A stretch of DNA of 64,000 nt from Paulinella micropora. Lineage: Eukaryota > Cercozoa > Imbricatea > Euglyphida > Paulinellidae. The stretch is from NCBI GenBank assembly GCA_019918135.1, contig WBZZ01001140.1, positions 263,501 through 327,500 of the forward strand, in the 5' to 3' direction. Every line of letters starts with the position of its first letter. Within the stretch, counting starts at the first letter, position 1. The notes under the pieces were generated by a model. That model was not told the DNA's origin and searched no databases. It saw nothing but the letters and a program-made list of their open reading frames with translations. A program made the position numbers and the translations under genes. Positions 61,127 to 64,000 of this stretch are shown piece by piece.

Positions 61127-62140
61127 CTAAAAATGTACGGGCCCCAGGTACTGCCCGACCAGCCCGGCGACGCACGCGGGCCAGCGCAGACATTGTACAC
61201 ACCAGGGCGCGAGCTCGTGCGTGTACCAGCGTTCGCGGCCGCTGTCGAGCCCGCTCCAGTCCGCCCCGCAGTACCCCGGGCCGGCACAGGCGCGCAGCCC
61301 GCACAGGCTGCCGCCCTTGCGCACGAGCGACACAATAACGTACGAGGCGGGCGACACCTCGGTGACATTTGCCAGCGCGGCCAGTACATTTGTGTCGCGC
61401 CCGTCGGCGGGCGTGGCCTCGATCAGCTGTCCGTGTCCGTCGTCGGGTACCCAGTTGAGCGCGTGCTCGGTTCCCGCACAGCGGTACAGCCGCAGCCACA
61501 GCCGCACACGGCCGCGGCCCACCGCTGCGCGGTCCAGGAACAACGGGATTTCCTGCACGGGCTGCACACCGCGCGGGACCAGCCGCAACGACAGTTGGTC
61601 GCCGATCATTGCCTGCGACAGACTCAGCGCGTCGGCCACGCGCCGCATTTGTGCGGCCGACAGTTGGCGGTGCACGGCTCGCGTGGTCTGTTCAAAAACG
61701 TCCCGCAGGCAGTCCTGGGCGTGGGGCGCCGCGCGGCCCCAGCACTGGCGCACAAACATCCATTGCTCGACGCTGGTCTTGCGGGCGGCATACTCGGTGG
61801 GCTTTGCGCCTAACCTCGCCAGCAGGCCCGCGAGCAGCTGCCCCCGCACCCACGCGATCTTTCGGGCCTTGGTGCACACACTCCGGACGCCGTGCGGGTT
61901 CTTGTGGAAGACGCACCACAGCATCGCCAGGTTAACGCCGGGGCAGTGCTGCCAGCCTTGGGCCAGCAGGTCGTCTGCTGTCCGCGTTAGCGCCTGTGGA
62001 GTGCAGATGAGCCTTTGCAGCAGCGCCTTCCGTGCAGAGGCGTCTAGCGCGAAACGGGGTGCGGCGGCCACGCCAGGCGCGGCTGACGGTACAGCCCAGT
62101 TGACACGGCAGGGCTCGGGCAAACCGGCCGAGCCCTGCAT
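61127..62140 (-). CDS. 337-aa orphan protein, copy 2
   Basis: Full-length frame, same start and TAG stop as copy 1. Missense differences seen include A-to-V (RKTSVEQWMF), A-to-T (ALANVTEVSP) and E-to-G (GPGYCGADW). Both copies remain open, unlike the giant gene beside it. Confidence 0.7.
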   Translation of the reverse strand: MQGSAGLPEPCRVNWAVPSAAPGVAAAPRFALDASARKALLQRLICTPQALTRTADDLLAQGWQHCPGVNLAMLWCVFHKNPHGVRSVCTKARKIAWVRGQLLAGLLARLGAKPTEYAARKTSVEQWMFVRQCWGRAAPHAQDCLRDVFEQTTRAVHRQLSAAQMRRVADALSLSQAMIGDQLSLRLVPRGVQPVQEIPLFLDRAAVGRGRVRLWLRLYRCAGTEHALNWVPDDGHGQLIEATPADGRDTNVLAALANVTEVSPASYVIVSLVRKGGSLCGLRACAGPGYCGADWSGLDSGRERWYTHELAPWCVQCLRWPACVAGLVGQYLGPVHF

Positions 62141-62732
62141 TCGCTACTCTCTTTTTTTTTGTTGTTGTTGTTGTTGCTAGAGGAGCGGCGGTGGCAGAAA
62201 GGGAGGGCGGGGGGGGGGGGGGGAGAAAGCGAGAGAGGCCAAAAGGCGGTCGCGGGGGGTGTGGGGGGAGAAGGGCCCGGGAAAAAAAGGAATGAAGGGA
62301 AAGAACGGTACTAGTGCCAAAAAAGCAACCAGAGAAAGACAAAAAGTAAAGAGAGAGAGAGAGAGAGAGAGAGAGCAGGAGGGTGGTGGGGGGGGGGGCC
62401 GGAGGCGGGGCACGCTTCAGGCTCTGGCAATTGTGCAGGGAGTGGGAGAGGGGGGGGGGGCCGCAGGACAAGAAGTAAGAAAAACCGACACAAAAGGAGA
62501 GGCACGGTTTGGGGGGGGGGGGCGGCCCCCCTCCCCCCCCCCCCTCTTAAGCGCTTTTTTTTTGGATGTGAGAATGATCGTGCGCTCCTCCTCTTTGGAA
62601 GCCTTTTTTCTCCCTGCACACACCCTTTTTGCGCCTGTTGCCAAAAAAAAAACCTTGACCTAAAAAAAAGGTTACAAAAAAAACTGCTCAGACCCCAAAA
62701 AGCAGTAATCCTCATTTTCCTCTCTTCCCTAC
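62141..62732. promoter_or_regulatory. Divergent intergenic region, copy 2
   Basis: Counterpart of 36885-37480, with the same GTT repeat, G runs and (GA)n at slightly different lengths. A bidirectional promoter is inferred from orientation only. Confidence 0.35.
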
Positions 62733-63695
62733 ATGTTCCGCACCGTGACCGTGTCGTTCGAGCCCTGCGCGGCCCCCTCTGATTCTTTCACGGGCGAAAC
62801 TATACGCGCGATCGCCGCCAGGGCCAGGCTGTTGAGGTGGCAGACCTACTTGCTCGACATGGAAGAGCTAGGGCTAGAGCCCGGCGATCGGCCGCTCGAA
62901 GGCGACGCCTGCGTGCTGTTGATTAGGCGTGGCGTGTGGCGTTTCATGGAATTGGGGTCCATGGCCTTAGGTTTGCCGTTACCAGCGGGCGCTAGCAGCC
63001 TGCTACAAGACGAGTTGCTGGCGCTGGAGTGGCCCGCCCCGGTGCGCGGCGGCTGTCTCCCCCCCAAAAACTGCCAGACCCTGGCCTTCGGCGAGGCCGA
63101 CGGCGCCGTGCCGCTCGGGCGGCTGCCGTTGCTGGCCCGGCTGAAGCGCGGGGTAGAGGGGCTGATCCCGGAGGCGCGGGACTGTCCCACATTTGGCAAC
63201 CTGTACTCGAACAACCGCCGCCAAGGCATCTCGCCGCACGGCCACGACGGCCTGGCCGGCGTGATCGGTGCGAGGCTCGGCGCCGCCATGGGCCTGCACT
63301 GGCACTGGTACTATGGCGGGCACCCCGTAGGCAGAGAGGTGAGCATCCAGCTGGACCACGGCGACGTGTACATCATGTTGGCCGTCAGCGCGGGGGCCGG
63401 CTGGCGCAGCAGGTCGGATTTTGTGCTCCGCCACGCAGCGGGGTCCGTTTGCTACGCCCAGTTCCTGCCCCCACGCCACAAGAAAAGAAAGCGACAGCCC
63501 GACAGCCCGACGACAACCTTGTGCCCTCCCCCTCCCCCGCCTTCGCCCACGGAGCTGCCGCTGCCGCCGCTGGTGCCGCTGGCGCTGCCACTGCCGTTGC
63601 CGCCGGAGCTGCCGCCCGACTTTGTGCTGCAGTCCCCGCCGCTAGACCTCCTGCCGCCGCCGCTGGAGCCGCCGTCACCGCCCCCGCTCCAGTGA
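62733..63695 (+). CDS. AlkB-like 2OG-Fe(II) oxygenase, copy 2
   Basis: 320 aa, same frame and TGA stop as copy 1. The His-Gly-His-Asp site, LDHGDVYIM and LRHAAG are all kept; Ser216 has become Leu (VYIMLAVSAG). Intact. Confidence 0.65.
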   Translation: MFRTVTVSFEPCAAPSDSFTGETIRAIAARARLLRWQTYLLDMEELGLEPGDRPLEGDACVLLIRRGVWRFMELGSMALGLPLPAGASSLLQDELLALEWPAPVRGGCLPPKNCQTLAFGEADGAVPLGRLPLLARLKRGVEGLIPEARDCPTFGNLYSNNRRQGISPHGHDGLAGVIGARLGAAMGLHWHWYYGGHPVGREVSIQLDHGDVYIMLAVSAGAGWRSRSDFVLRHAAGSVCYAQFLPPRHKKRKRQPDSPTTTLCPPPPPPSPTELPLPPLVPLALPLPLPPELPPDFVLQSPPLDLLPPPLEPPSPPPLQ

Positions 63696-64000
63696 CAGCT
63701 CCTGAAAAAAAAATAGTCGCGGCACTCCCTCCATTCCCCGGACAGCACCACCAAAAAAAAACCACCATCTATTTTTCTTTTTTTTTCCTTCTTAGTAGGC
63801 GTGCCTTTTTTTTCTGTACAGAGATAGGCAATAGCACAAAACTTTTGACTAACATTGCTGAGGGAACGCTGGCGGGGTGGGGATTTTTTTATTCTTTTTT
63901 TTTGAACATCAGATATCTTGGCCTTTTTTTTTTGGTAGAACCTTTTAGTATTAAGTAAAAAGAAATACACCCGGCGCACAAGGAGGTCTATTCAATGACC
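63696..64000. other. 3' flank of copy 2 AlkB-like gene
   Basis: Matches 38444-38748 with small A/T-run indels and one C/T difference at 63999. The ATG at 63995-63997 corresponds to the start proposed for the gene at 38743, so a second copy of that gene may begin here. Confidence 0.6.

Larger units (their letters stand above)
45701..64000. repeat. Segmental duplication, copy 2 (with copia B inserted)
   Basis: Starts at GCAACGATTTGTCCGAGG, identical to 27061 onward, immediately after copia A sequence. It continues to the window end with only the 49880-56486 copia element added. Copy 2 lacks the last part of the giant gene, so its protein would end in sequence derived from the junction. Confidence 0.95.

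Noticed and set aside
1..64000. Window as a giant virus or bacterial genome
   Set aside because: Spliceosomal introns with closing phases, copia LTR elements and SINE-like repeats indicate a eukaryotic chromosome, although BspA-like, F-box and AlkB-like genes also occur in giant viruses.

Overview
This window comes from a microbial eukaryote (protist or alga). I cannot place it more precisely from sequence alone. The eukaryotic signs are GT-AG introns whose phases close reading frames, Ty1/copia retroelements, tRNA-derived SINE-like units with (ATT)n tails, an F-box-like protein, a protein-kinase-like protein, and very large Cys-rich proteins with EGF and FG-GAP domains. Genes are mostly GC-rich. 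Transposable elements and some repeats are AT-rich, and intergenic DNA is full of long G, C, A and T homopolymers and microsatellites.

Layout. 1-7 kb: a partial AT-rich ORF, a BspA-like repeat protein, CA/TG arrays around a perfect-looking hairpin, an F-box-like gene, a cluster of about 300-bp fold-back repeats, and an FkbM-type methyltransferase gene. 7.6-10.7 kb: a multi-exon gene of unknown function with an array of three tRNA-like SINE units in one intron. 11-14.1 kb: minus-strand genes, one a Ser/Thr-repeat membrane protein. 14.8-25.7 kb: a gene split by an 8.27-kb DNA transposon (540-bp terminal inverted repeats, 4-bp TTAT target duplication). The transposon carries a DDE-type transposase with a SAP domain and two unknown cargo genes. 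26-38.7 kb: a giant Cys-rich extracellular-type gene (minus), an intact 337-aa orphan (minus) and an AlkB-like 2OG-Fe(II) oxygenase (plus). 38.7-42.7 kb: an unknown gene, a second fold-back cluster, and a kinase-like gene. 43.1-45.7 kb: a 5'-truncated copia element. 45.7-64 kb: a second, nearly identical copy of 27.06-38.75 kb, whose giant gene was later interrupted by a complete copia element with 292-bp LTRs that encodes an extra MYND zinc finger.

Reading frames change by one base in almost every recognisable gene. Some changes fit short GT-AG introns. Others, such as paired indels around the kinase catalytic loop, look like sequence errors or decay. Several in-frame TAA/TAG codons sit where Gln would fit, but at least one well-supported ORF ends in TAG, so a changed genetic code is only a hypothesis. 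The main points for follow-up are the TTAT/540-bp-TIR transposon, the MYND-bearing copia element, the tRNA-SINE array, the fold-back family and the duplicated three-gene block.
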